Of a DNA stretch of 64,000 bases, positions 57,192 through 64,000 are shown piece by piece. Numbering within the stretch: position 1 is the first letter of the stretch; each line of letters begins with the position of its first letter. The position numbers and the translations under genes are program-made. Source of the stretch: Vibrio sp. Isolate34 (lineage in GTDB: Bacteria > Pseudomonadota > Gammaproteobacteria > Enterobacterales > Vibrionaceae). Below the pieces are notes generated by a model that had not been told where the DNA came from, ran no database searches, and saw nothing but the letters and a program-made list of their open reading frames with translations. Location: positions 1,906 through 65,905 of the forward strand of contig NZ_JAKEUO010000014.1 in assembly GCF_022397915.1 (NCBI RefSeq), read 5' to 3'.

Positions 57192-57440
57192 ATGAACAAC
57201 GAACTTGATGTTATTGAGTCTCTAGAAGAGCTAGAAAAATTCCTAATTTCAGTGGAAGCTGGCGGTTTGGGACTTGAAGGGGTTGAAGGCGTAGGCATGG
57301 CAACCAATAATTCAGATGGTCGTCACTTCGTTGCTGTATTCAACAGCAGCCACAAAGTTCTACTTGCTCGTTGGATCACTCAAGAAGTCTTTGAAAATGG
57401 TAAAGACCTAGTGCGTAACGGCCCACGCCGTAATCACTAA
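57192..57440 (+). CDS. Small 82-aa acidic protein of unknown function
   Basis: Begins MNNELDVIESLEELEKFL; a Gly-rich middle (GGLGLEGVEGVGMAT) follows, then a beta-rich segment (HFVAVFNSSHKVLLARWITQEV), and a basic end. Soluble, with no signal. ATG is preceded by AGAGAG, and a strong terminator lies 50 bp past the stop, so it looks like an expressed single gene. No family recognised. Confidence 0.7.
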   Translation: MNNELDVIESLEELEKFLISVEAGGLGLEGVEGVGMATNNSDGRHFVAVFNSSHKVLLARWITQEVFENGKDLVRNGPRRNH

Positions 57441-57489
57441 GGTTACCTATAAGAAGGCTTGGAGTTCTGAACTTCAACGCTAGTGGAAG

Positions 57490-57527
57490 AAGCCCAATCG
57501 AGTTCCTAACGAACGGTTGGGCTTTTT
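57490..57527 (+). terminator. Terminator of the 82-aa gene
   Basis: Stem AAGCCCAA / TTGGGCTT, extended by further pairing, then TTTTTT. The following stretch to 57806 is AT-rich with no gene recognised; it probably holds the scs operon promoter. Confidence 0.85.
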
Positions 57528-57806
57528 TGTATCTGTTTTATCGCTCTTTTTTATTCAATCGAACACCTTTGCTAATTATATACTGCTCAATGGAAGTCAC
57601 GACTTTGGTCAACAAAACAGCGAATAGCAAAAAAGAACAGATTATTATGAACTTAAGTAAAAATAGGATGCCTTAGCTACTGAGTTTGGCGTTTATGTGC
57701 CCCTGTGACTTTTACAATTTTATGACTTGTGGCACGCAGCAAAGTTATCTAAGCTAGCCTGCTTCTAACCCGTGTTAAATACTAACTGATTCGATTACTG
57801 ACTGAT

Positions 57807-58283
57807 TTGCTGAATACAACGCTACTCTTTTTATCCCAACAGAACCGCCAACAAAAGCAATCGCTTTGGGCGCTTCTTCTTACCGGCCTGGTTATCGTAA
57901 CTTGTCTGGCAAGTACGCTATCTGCAAATAAAGTGACGTTTTCTAAGGCTTCTGTTAGCCAATCAGCACACATGGGATCTGAAACCAGCGATCCCCAAGC
58001 CACTATCGCTTCATTTGAAAAAATGTCTGAGCTTTATGCCAGCGTTTTTGGTTCAGATGCGTCTAAGTCACTGACGGCACCGAATTCTAGCGCCTGTGAC
58101 CTGAGCTCAAAAATGCTCACCTTCGCCACGCCGAAAACCGGTTGGCTAATCCCTTTCATTCTATTTATCGCTGTCGCATTCAGCCTTTCACCTCATATAT
58201 CGAGATTATCTAGAGACAACCATCCCTCTACTCGACCAACAAAACACCGCCTACACCTAAAGCACTGTATATTTAGAGAGTAA
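57807..58283 (+). CDS. Small membrane protein preceding scsB (possible scsA position)
   Basis: About 158 aa. One membrane segment at about 20-40 (LWALLLTGLVIVTCLASTL), an external loop with NSSACDLSSKM, a second segment near 125-140 (WLIPFILFIAVAFSL), and a basic, His-rich tail. Start uncertain: TTG at 57807 is the listed choice, other non-ATG starts lie upstream, and no ATG is nearby. It lies 47 bp before the DsbD-like gene, where scsA sits in enterobacterial scs operons. Family not recognised; a link to copper tolerance is inferred from position. Confidence 0.55.
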   Translation: MLNTTLLFLSQQNRQQKQSLWALLLTGLVIVTCLASTLSANKVTFSKASVSQSAHMGSETSDPQATIASFEKMSELYASVFGSDASKSLTAPNSSACDLSSKMLTFATPKTGWLIPFILFIAVAFSLSPHISRLSRDNHPSTRPTKHRLHLKHCIFRE

Positions 58284-58330
58284 ATAACCGGGCTATTCCA
58301 CCCTTTTATTTATTTTTTGGAGATACATTT

Positions 58331-60442
58331 GTGTACAACACACTACTAACAAAGTTTGTCGATTCATTGGCATTCTGCATGCGTACATGCGCGAAAACTT
58401 TAGTCACTGCCATTTTGGTCATGACATCATTTAATGCTTTAGCACAGACTACAGGTTGGCTCAGCGTGCCTGAACACCCGCCAGTCAAAATGCGAATGAT
58501 GTCGACAGGCGAACAGTCGGATGACGGTTCTAAGATTCAAACCGTGCTCGATGTCGTGCTCGACGGCGACTGGAAGACCTATTGGCGCAGCCCTGGCGAA
58601 GGTGGCATACCTCCAAGCTGGGACTGGTCTGGTTCAACAAACATTGAGTCGGTAGAGTGGCATTGGCCAATCCCTAAGTACTACGAGCAGCTAGACGTAA
58701 TGACGTTGGGCTACAAAAAGCACGTCAGCTTTCCGGTCACACTCACACTGAAAGACAACACTAAGCCTGCCATCTTTAAGGCTTCGTTCACCTTTTCGTC
58801 GTGCACGAATATCTGCGTGTTAACCGATTACGACATCGAACTGCCGATTGACCCAAAAACTTTAGCGCTTGATGAAGAAGCGATGTTCTTGTTCAACCAA
58901 GGCATGAGCCAGTCGCCACGAGAAGCTAACCGCACTTCGGTGAACGGTTTGTTTTGGGATAAGAGCAAGCAGCAATTGGTTACTCAGCTGACAAGCAAAG
59001 ATGGTTGGGATAAGCCAATGGTGTTGATTGACGGGCAAGAAGTGATTGATGACTTCTTCTCTCAACCAAGCGTCCACATAACAGACAATACAATGACTGC
59101 TGTATTCGATGTCAGTAACTGGCTTGGCGAGGTCGATCTAACCGATCGCATGGTGAGTGTTACAGTATCGGACACAAACTTTGCCGAAGAGATGACAGCT
59201 CAAGTTGGGTCAAAACCAATCGCTTATCAAGAAAACAGTAACGGTTTTACTGCGATGATCGGTTTTGCCTTAATTGGTGGTTTGATCCTCAACATCATGC
59301 CATGTGTGTTGCCAGTATTGGGAATGAAGTTAAACAGCATCATTCAAAACCAAGGGGCATCTAATCGTCATATCCGACTCTCATTCTTAGCGTCTGCTTC
59401 TGGTGTCGTTACGTCATTTGCTCTGTTAGCCCTTGGTATGACCATTCTAAAAATGGGCGGCAATGCGATTGGTTGGGGAATCCAGTTCCAAAATGTTTGG
59501 TTCATCGGATTCATGCTGATCATCACTTTGCTGTTCTCGATTAACCTGCTTGGTTTATTCGAGCTCAGACTGCCATCGGGTTTAAACACATGGATGGCAA
59601 CCAAAGGCGATGACTCACATTCCGGTCACTTTGTTCAAGGTATGTTTGCCACGCTGTTAGCAACGCCTTGTAGTGCGCCGTTCCTTGGTACCGCCGTGGC
59701 TTACGCGCTTGGCGCAAGCTACCAAGAGCTTTGGGCGATCTTCATCGCGCTCGGTATCGGTATGAGTGCACCTTGGCTTATTTTCGCACTGTTCCCTAGC
59801 CTAACCAGACTGCTACCAAAGCCGGGCGCGTGGATGTTCAAGGTTAAGCTGGTATTTGGCTTAATGATGTTCATCACCAGCCTGTGGTTAACAAGCCTAC
59901 TTAGCCCATTCATTGGCAAGTTCCCAACCATCTTGTTGTCACTGTTTATCGTGATTTCAGTACTGGTTTGGATTGGCATGAAATTGGGTCGTAAAGTACT
60001 CATACCTATCATGGCAACCACTACCTTGATGTTTGGTGCCGCTCTTATTGTTGGCAGTGTTACTGCAGATAACTGGGCGACACCTATCGTTGATGACCTT
60101 GGTTGGCAAAAGCTGGATGCGAAACAAATTCCACAATTGGTCGATGAAGGCAAAACCGTATTTGTCGATGTGACAGCTGACTGGTGCATCACCTGTAAGG
60201 CGAACAAGATCGGCGTGATTCTTCAAGATCCGGTTTACAGTCACCTACAACAAGAAGACATTGTTTTGATGAAAGGCGATTGGACAACACCAAGTGAAAG
60301 CGTCACTCAATACTTACAAAGTAACGGACGATTTGGTGTGCCATTTAATATCGTGTATGGCCCAAGCTATAAAAACGGTATTCCACTGCCCGTGATTCTG
60401 GACAGTGACACTGTCGTTCAAGCCATCGATGCTGCGAGATAA
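58331..60442 (+). CDS. scsB: ScsB-type membrane thiol-disulfide reductase (DsbD family)
   Basis: 703 aa. N-terminal signal (residues about 20-39), then a periplasmic DsbD-gamma-like domain with FSSCTNICVLTDYD near 160. Eight membrane segments follow, with the paired active-site cysteines in NIMPCVLPVLGMKL and LATPCSAPFLGTAVAY. A C-terminal thioredoxin domain ends the protein (VTADWCITCKANK, near 620). It passes electrons from cytoplasmic thioredoxin to periplasmic partners. GTG at 58331 has GGAG eight bases upstream, which decides the start; the internal ATG at residue 17 has no site. In operon with the two thiol-redox genes downstream. Confidence 0.9.
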   Translation: MYNTLLTKFVDSLAFCMRTCAKTLVTAILVMTSFNALAQTTGWLSVPEHPPVKMRMMSTGEQSDDGSKIQTVLDVVLDGDWKTYWRSPGEGGIPPSWDWSGSTNIESVEWHWPIPKYYEQLDVMTLGYKKHVSFPVTLTLKDNTKPAIFKASFTFSSCTNICVLTDYDIELPIDPKTLALDEEAMFLFNQGMSQSPREANRTSVNGLFWDKSKQQLVTQLTSKDGWDKPMVLIDGQEVIDDFFSQPSVHITDNTMTAVFDVSNWLGEVDLTDRMVSVTVSDTNFAEEMTAQVGSKPIAYQENSNGFTAMIGFALIGGLILNIMPCVLPVLGMKLNSIIQNQGASNRHIRLSFLASASGVVTSFALLALGMTILKMGGNAIGWGIQFQNVWFIGFMLIITLLFSINLLGLFELRLPSGLNTWMATKGDDSHSGHFVQGMFATLLATPCSAPFLGTAVAYALGASYQELWAIFIALGIGMSAPWLIFALFPSLTRLLPKPGAWMFKVKLVFGLMMFITSLWLTSLLSPFIGKFPTILLSLFIVISVLVWIGMKLGRKVLIPIMATTTLMFGAALIVGSVTADNWATPIVDDLGWQKLDAKQIPQLVDEGKTVFVDVTADWCITCKANKIGVILQDPVYSHLQQEDIVLMKGDWTTPSESVTQYLQSNGRFGVPFNIVYGPSYKNGIPLPVILDSDTVVQAIDAAR

Positions 60443-60445
60443 GTG

Positions 60446-61015
60446 ATGAAGACTCCCAACAATGAAGAGAAGCCCAACACGACCAAAAACCAGCCTGTAA
60501 AGGGTGAGGCTAAAAAGCCAAGTCGTCTTAAGAAGTGGGGAACGGAACTGGTCTCAATGATACTGATCGTTGGTGTGGTTTCGTTTGCTATGGATTTTTT
60601 TCACAGCAGAAGCATGCCTCAAGGAGACGCGATTGCAATCGTAGGTCAATCACTCCAAGGTGAGGATATTGATGTTATCGAGCTCAGTAAGAACGGTAAG
60701 CCCGTCATTGTCTATTTTTGGGCAACTTGGTGTGGTGCGTGCAAATTCGTGAGCCCAACCGTCAATAGCTTCAATGACTCTCACCAAGTCGTTACGGTCG
60801 CCCTTTCGTCAGGACCCGATGAACGAGTGCAACGCTACTTGGACGCCAAAGAGTATGACTTCCCTGTGATCAATGATCTTTCTGGGTCAATCAGCAGAAG
60901 TTGGGGCGTCAATGTCACTCCAAGCATCGTCATCATCAAAGACGGAAAGATCAGCAGTATCGCAACTGGTGTTACTTCCCCTATCGGCCTGTGGTTAAGA
61001 ACCTATTTTGCATAA
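60446..61015 (+). CDS. scsD: ScsD-like membrane-anchored thioredoxin
   Basis: 189 aa. One N-terminal membrane segment (residues about 31-50) with a basic, Lys-rich cytoplasmic start, then a thioredoxin fold with VYFWATWCGACKFVSPTVN near 95, a CGAC active site, and the cis-Pro segment WGVNVTPSIVII. Faces the periplasm. It starts 3 bp after scsB (an adjacent GTG is also possible), so the two are translated together. Assigned as ScsD from the active site, anchor and operon; a generic thioredoxin-like protein is the alternative. Confidence 0.82.
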   Translation: MKTPNNEEKPNTTKNQPVKGEAKKPSRLKKWGTELVSMILIVGVVSFAMDFFHSRSMPQGDAIAIVGQSLQGEDIDVIELSKNGKPVIVYFWATWCGACKFVSPTVNSFNDSHQVVTVALSSGPDERVQRYLDAKEYDFPVINDLSGSISRSWGVNVTPSIVIIKDGKISSIATGVTSPIGLWLRTYFA

Positions 61016-61134
61016 CTCGCTTACCAAGAAAAAGCCAAGCAAATGAACCGACTTAAGCCAATTTAACAAACAATAATACCGTGTGCGTAACCTAATGAGC
61101 GCTCACGGTTATCAAGAATTAGAGAATACATAAC

Positions 61135-61854
61135 ATGAAAAAACATCTGATTAGCGCACTGATTTTAGGCTCACTAATGAGCACCAATGCCTTCGCTGAA
61201 TTAAGCAAAGAACAAACCCAACAACTAGAAGAAATTAATCAGTTTCTGAAGGAAAACCCTTCGACTATTTCGGGTTTGCATACCAGCTTAGAGCAGTATG
61301 TGGCCGGCCAAGAACAAGCGAAGAAAGCACAAGCAGAAAGCTATGATTGGTTGTACAACAATGACGCTCACCCAATAACGGGCAACCCTGACGGCAAATC
61401 GGTAATCATCAACTTCACCGACTACAACTGTCCTTTCTGTAAACGCTTGGAGAAAGGCTTGGTTAAACTAGCCTCTGAAAACAATGACATCAAGATCATC
61501 AATGTCTACCTGTCGTTTAAGCAGCAACAAGTGAGCGGTCTTAATACCAATGCGGCGCTATACGCGATGAAGGTATGGAAAGACAACCCGGAAGCCTTCC
61601 CTGAAGTCGATCGATTACTGATGGCGAAAAGCGGCAGTCACACAAAATCGTCACTGCAAGCGGTAGCGAAAAAAACAGGCACTGAAGCGCAGTTAGAGAC
61701 AACGACAGAACAAAGCAATACGTTAATGACTAACCACCAAACCTTTAGCGCACTCGGCTTAACAGGTACACCAACGCTAATGATGAATGGTCAGGTCTTA
61801 CCGGGGTATGTGCCTTACGACCAACTAAAAGACATAGTGGATGACGCTTTCTAA
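61135..61854 (+). CDS. scsC: ScsC-like periplasmic thiol oxidoreductase (DsbA fold)
   Basis: 239 aa. Signal peptide (KKHLISALILGSLMSTNAFA), then an N-terminal helical, Gln/Glu-rich stretch (residues 21-75) like the oligomerising arm of ScsC proteins, and a DsbA-like domain with NFTDYNCPFCKRLEKGL near 100 (CPFC). The cis-Pro loop GTPTLMMNGQVLPGYVP lies near 215. It would be kept reduced by ScsB and protect or isomerise periplasmic cysteines, for example under copper stress. The 119-bp gap before it could hold an internal promoter. Order here is B-D-C. Confidence 0.85.
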   Translation: MKKHLISALILGSLMSTNAFAELSKEQTQQLEEINQFLKENPSTISGLHTSLEQYVAGQEQAKKAQAESYDWLYNNDAHPITGNPDGKSVIINFTDYNCPFCKRLEKGLVKLASENNDIKIINVYLSFKQQQVSGLNTNAALYAMKVWKDNPEAFPEVDRLLMAKSGSHTKSSLQAVAKKTGTEAQLETTTEQSNTLMTNHQTFSALGLTGTPTLMMNGQVLPGYVPYDQLKDIVDDAF

Positions 61855-61918
61855 TGGAGTCTAGAAAGGTTTTAGTAAGGTTGTGAGCCTTAGCTAAAAT
61901 TGAAGACTAAATTGATAG

Positions 61919-61953
61919 AGCCTACTTGCGTTAACCCGCAGTAGGCTTTTTAT
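61919..61953 (+). terminator. Terminator of the scs operon
   Basis: Stem AGCCTACTTGCG / CGCAGTAGGCT (one bulged T), followed by TTTTTA. Confidence 0.85.
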
Positions 61954-62048
61954 GGCTTTGAATAATCGATTTTAAGATACAACGATTTCAGGTCAGGCTT
62001 TGAAATAATCGTTTTGAAACAAAAAAGCAGTCGAAGTGTCATCATCTC

Positions 62049-62161
62049 GCAATGGGTTCTTAATTTATCCTGCTTACTCTAAAAGCAGTTCTGTCGACGA
62101 GTCCAAGACGTGTTAACTCTAGACAACTGTCCTTTGACCGAGCCTAGCTCGGTCTTTTTTT
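62049..62161 (+). ncRNA. Candidate small RNA
   Basis: Non-coding stretch after the scsC terminator, ending in its own strong terminator (GACCGAG / CTCGGTC and T7 at 62136-62161). An inner hairpin CTGCTT / AAGCAG lies at 62070-62088. A weak promoter candidate TTGAAA-17-TGTCAT sits at 62014-62042. There is no ORF between the two terminators. The predicted transcript is about 113 nt. Its identity is not recognised, and the start is inferred. Confidence 0.4.
62136..62161 (+). terminator. Strong terminator of the candidate sRNA
   Basis: Stem GACCGAG / CTCGGTC with loop CCTAG, then seven T. No + strand protein gene lies between it and the previous terminator. Confidence 0.85.
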
Positions 62162-62203
62162 GGGTGTCGCAAATAGCAAACCTAGTCGCTGTATAACTAA
62201 TTA

Positions 62204-63223
62204 CTAGCTCAATAAGCGGCACACCAAAGCACCCGGTTCTCTTAATGCATCCACGTTATAACTGAGTACACGACCAGAAGATGGCGCATGATAACGACGA
62301 CATTCATTACCGAACGCATCATATTGGATGGCTAACAGATCATCTTGCTCAACGCTTTGCAAAAGCTCGACCTGAGGCAGTACAAAACCACCAATATCAG
62401 CACGAATGGACACAACATTGTTGCCTTCAACCCAATCCATACTCGGCAACTGCTTTGCTTCTAACGGATCTTGTCCATCGACCTCAAGCATCTCGTAATA
62501 GGAGAGCATATTCAAAACGCCGTCTACCGCTCTTTGAATCATGTCAGGTTGAGTGAACTTACCCATCCCTACTTCGACAGTAATGCTTGGAATACCACTG
62601 CGATTCCAAACCGTTTCAAGAATCCCAGGATCGCCAGGATCATTAAGTACACAATCGGGTTGCATCAGCCTCGCCATGTCTAAACATTGCTCTATGCGAT
62701 AATCTGCAAACACATAAAGTGGGTAAACTGCACCACGAGTTTGGGTATGAAGGTCAACGGCGAAGGTGGCATTGTGTTTGAGTAAGCGCTCCCAAAGTGA
62801 CGCAACAAAGCGCTCTGCGGCTAGTCCGTGAGCATCACCGGGAAAGAGGCGGTTGAGATTTGCAGGGCATGAACCCGGATCGGAAGAGATGAAGTCACGA
62901 CTGTGATTTAGCAAACCGGATAAGTTCACCGTAGGTACAATTGTCACCGTACCTTTCAGTGTTTTACCCACCAAGTCTCTGATAATTTGCTGAGCAGCCA
63001 ATACACCGTTCAGTTCATCGCCGTGAATACCGGCTGTGATCATCAACTTAGGGCCATCTTGGCTGCCTTTAAAAACAGAAACCGGCATGTTTTTAGGTTG
63101 GCCGAGTCCATCACTAGTCACTTGAAACCAAAACTGATGCTCTCCAACCTGTAAGTCTTCAACATTCAAGGAGCCAATAACCTGTCTACCTTGTAAAACA
63201 TCGCCTAAGTACTCTGTTTTCAT
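62204..63223 (-). CDS. Succinylglutamate desuccinylase/aspartoacylase family zinc enzyme
   Basis: 339 aa M14-type carboxypeptidase fold. Zinc ligands in GIHGDELNGVL near 66 and the His of VDLHTQTRG near 157; the catalytic Glu lies in ITVEVGMGKF near 213. The C-terminal 90 residues are a beta-rich domain ending in the AstE/ASPA-like LLS. The substrate is not certain: the protein differs from AstE context (no arginine-succinyltransferase genes next to it), so it may act on another N-acyl amino acid. Ends 42 bp from the candidate sRNA terminator, convergent with it. Confidence 0.85.
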   Translation of the reverse strand: MKTEYLGDVLQGRQVIGSLNVEDLQVGEHQFWFQVTSDGLGQPKNMPVSVFKGSQDGPKLMITAGIHGDELNGVLAAQQIIRDLVGKTLKGTVTIVPTVNLSGLLNHSRDFISSDPGSCPANLNRLFPGDAHGLAAERFVASLWERLLKHNATFAVDLHTQTRGAVYPLYVFADYRIEQCLDMARLMQPDCVLNDPGDPGILETVWNRSGIPSITVEVGMGKFTQPDMIQRAVDGVLNMLSYYEMLEVDGQDPLEAKQLPSMDWVEGNNVVSIRADIGGFVLPQVELLQSVEQDDLLAIQYDAFGNECRRYHAPSSGRVLSYNVDALREPGALVCRLLS

Positions 63224-63600
63224 CCAACTACTCCATCTTGTTGAGCAAAATCTATTCTCTTGTCAGTTTTTGCATCATAGAGGATATCTTAACCAGTACA
63301 AGCAGTTAATCGATTTAACAAGTACAGTTCAGCCCGTAAAACTCACTCATAACATCCTCACCTCTTTCAAAGTGAAACTTGCACAAATGGCTGTTCTAAA
63401 ACTTCCAATTTGGATAATTATTCACAAACCACTCAGCCAAATGAAATAAAAGTGCAATAAAATCAACACTTAAAAAAGTTCCCTATTCACGAAAATGTAA
63501 TTTTATAGAAATGAAAGCTTAATTTATCTGCTCTAAATTAGCTTCATATCGAAACGGAGAGCGCATTGCTCACGGATTTTAAAATACAAGGTAAGTGATT
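63224..63600. other. Long upstream region of the porin gene
   Basis: 377 bp, AT-rich. It includes an A/T-rich leader and GGAGAGCGCATTGCTCACGG before the start. Probably carries promoter and regulator sites for the porin; none were assigned. No gene seen. Confidence 0.45.
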
Positions 63601-64000
63601 ATGAAAAAGGCAGTTCTAGCTTCTGCAGTGGTAGCAGCACTAGTTTCAGGTTCATCTCTAGCAGCAACAGTTTACAGCTCTGACGGTACTGAGCTTAAGA
63701 TTGGCGGTCGTGCTGAATTCCGTGGTGACTTCATTGGTTCAGGTGGTGCCGAAATCGAAGGTACAATGGAAAACAAAAGCCGTTTTCGTTTGAATGTTGG
63801 TGGTACTACAGACATCACTAGCGACCTATCTGGTTTTGGTTTCTACGAAGCAGAGCAAAGCGTAAAATCTTCTGCTGATAACAGTAAGACTGAAAACTTT
63901 AAGCAACGTTACATGTATGCAGGTTTTGAAGGTAACTTCGGCGCAGTATCAGTAGGTCGTCAAGATACAGCTGCAGCTCAAATCTCAGAAATGTCGGATG
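63601..64000 (+). CDS. Outer-membrane porin, OmpU-like (partial, runs off window)
   Basis: 133 codons visible. A signal peptide, MKKAVLASAVVAALVSGSSLA, is cut before Ala-Thr-Val-Tyr. The first beta strands follow with the Gram-negative porin pattern: ELKIGGRAEFRGDFIG, SRFRLNVGGTTDITSDLSGFGFYEAEQ and YMYAGFEGNFGAVSVGRQDT. The last matches the conserved GxFGxVxxGRQ strand of Vibrio porins. It would form a trimeric diffusion pore. AAGG lies 11 bases before the ATG. The 3' end is outside the window, so this is not a truncation. Confidence 0.92.
   Translation, partial: MKKAVLASAVVAALVSGSSLAATVYSSDGTELKIGGRAEFRGDFIGSGGAEIEGTMENKSRFRLNVGGTTDITSDLSGFGFYEAEQSVKSSADNSKTENFKQRYMYAGFEGNFGAVSVGRQDTAAAQISEMSD

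Overview
The window looks like part of a Vibrio chromosome, most likely the smaller one, from a strain near the Vibrio splendidus group. The basis is moderate GC, VCBS-repeat adhesin and OmpU-type porin sequences, and several genes I recall on chromosome II in other vibrios (a second acetate kinase, an orphan pstS, dbpA). The assignment is inferred; no rRNA, tRNA, origin or CRISPR array is visible.

Layout. (1) 1-18.5 kb is a surface-adhesion locus. The 3' part of a giant VCBS/cadherin-like adhesin gene faces a convergent operon for its type I exporter: two ABC proteins and one HlyD-type adaptor. A c-di-GMP HD-GYP phosphodiesterase lies behind the operon on the same strand. The adhesin begins with thirteen 98-codon repeats, two of them internally deleted so that the frame breaks twice. 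Both ABC proteins have lost conserved ATPase residues. (2) 18.8-25 kb holds acetate kinase, the cold-shock helicase csdA/deaD and, divergently, RNase II. (3) 25-36.6 kb holds an AraC regulator, an orphan PstS with a Pho box, a MaoC protein, an RND efflux pair, a dCMP-deaminase-like enzyme, a small MscS channel, a DM13 protein and peptidase T. (4) 36.9-48.2 kb is mostly single-gene units: a 48-aa gene, an aldo/keto reductase, a SpoU methylase, a 7Fe ferredoxin, an FAD oxidoreductase, bluB, a MITE-like element, an RhlE-like helicase, a PPC/DUF296 protein, a DEDDh exonuclease, a DUF6279 lipoprotein and dbpA. (5) 48.3-49.8 kb is an intact Tn5/IS50-like insertion sequence, placed in the loop of the terminator of the next gene, an aldo/keto reductase. 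(6) 51-57.4 kb holds a secreted protein, an M3 peptidase, a RecX-like protein followed by a probable frameshifted small gene, a large MscS channel and a small acidic protein. (7) 57.8-61.9 kb is a suppressor-of-copper-sensitivity (Scs) thiol-redox operon, followed by a candidate sRNA, an AstE-like deacylase and the start of a porin gene that runs off the window.

How the genes relate. The adhesin, exporter and HD-GYP enzyme form the clearest functional unit, probably for regulated surface attachment. Three DEAD-box helicases and RNase II lie within about 28 kb. Most other genes sit between strong Rho-independent terminators and look independently transcribed. The most unusual points are the degenerate two-ABC exporter, the two matching deletions in the adhesin repeats, a heptanucleotide tract upstream of the HD-GYP gene, the insertion sequence inside a terminator, and several small genes or RNAs that ordinary gene calling would miss.
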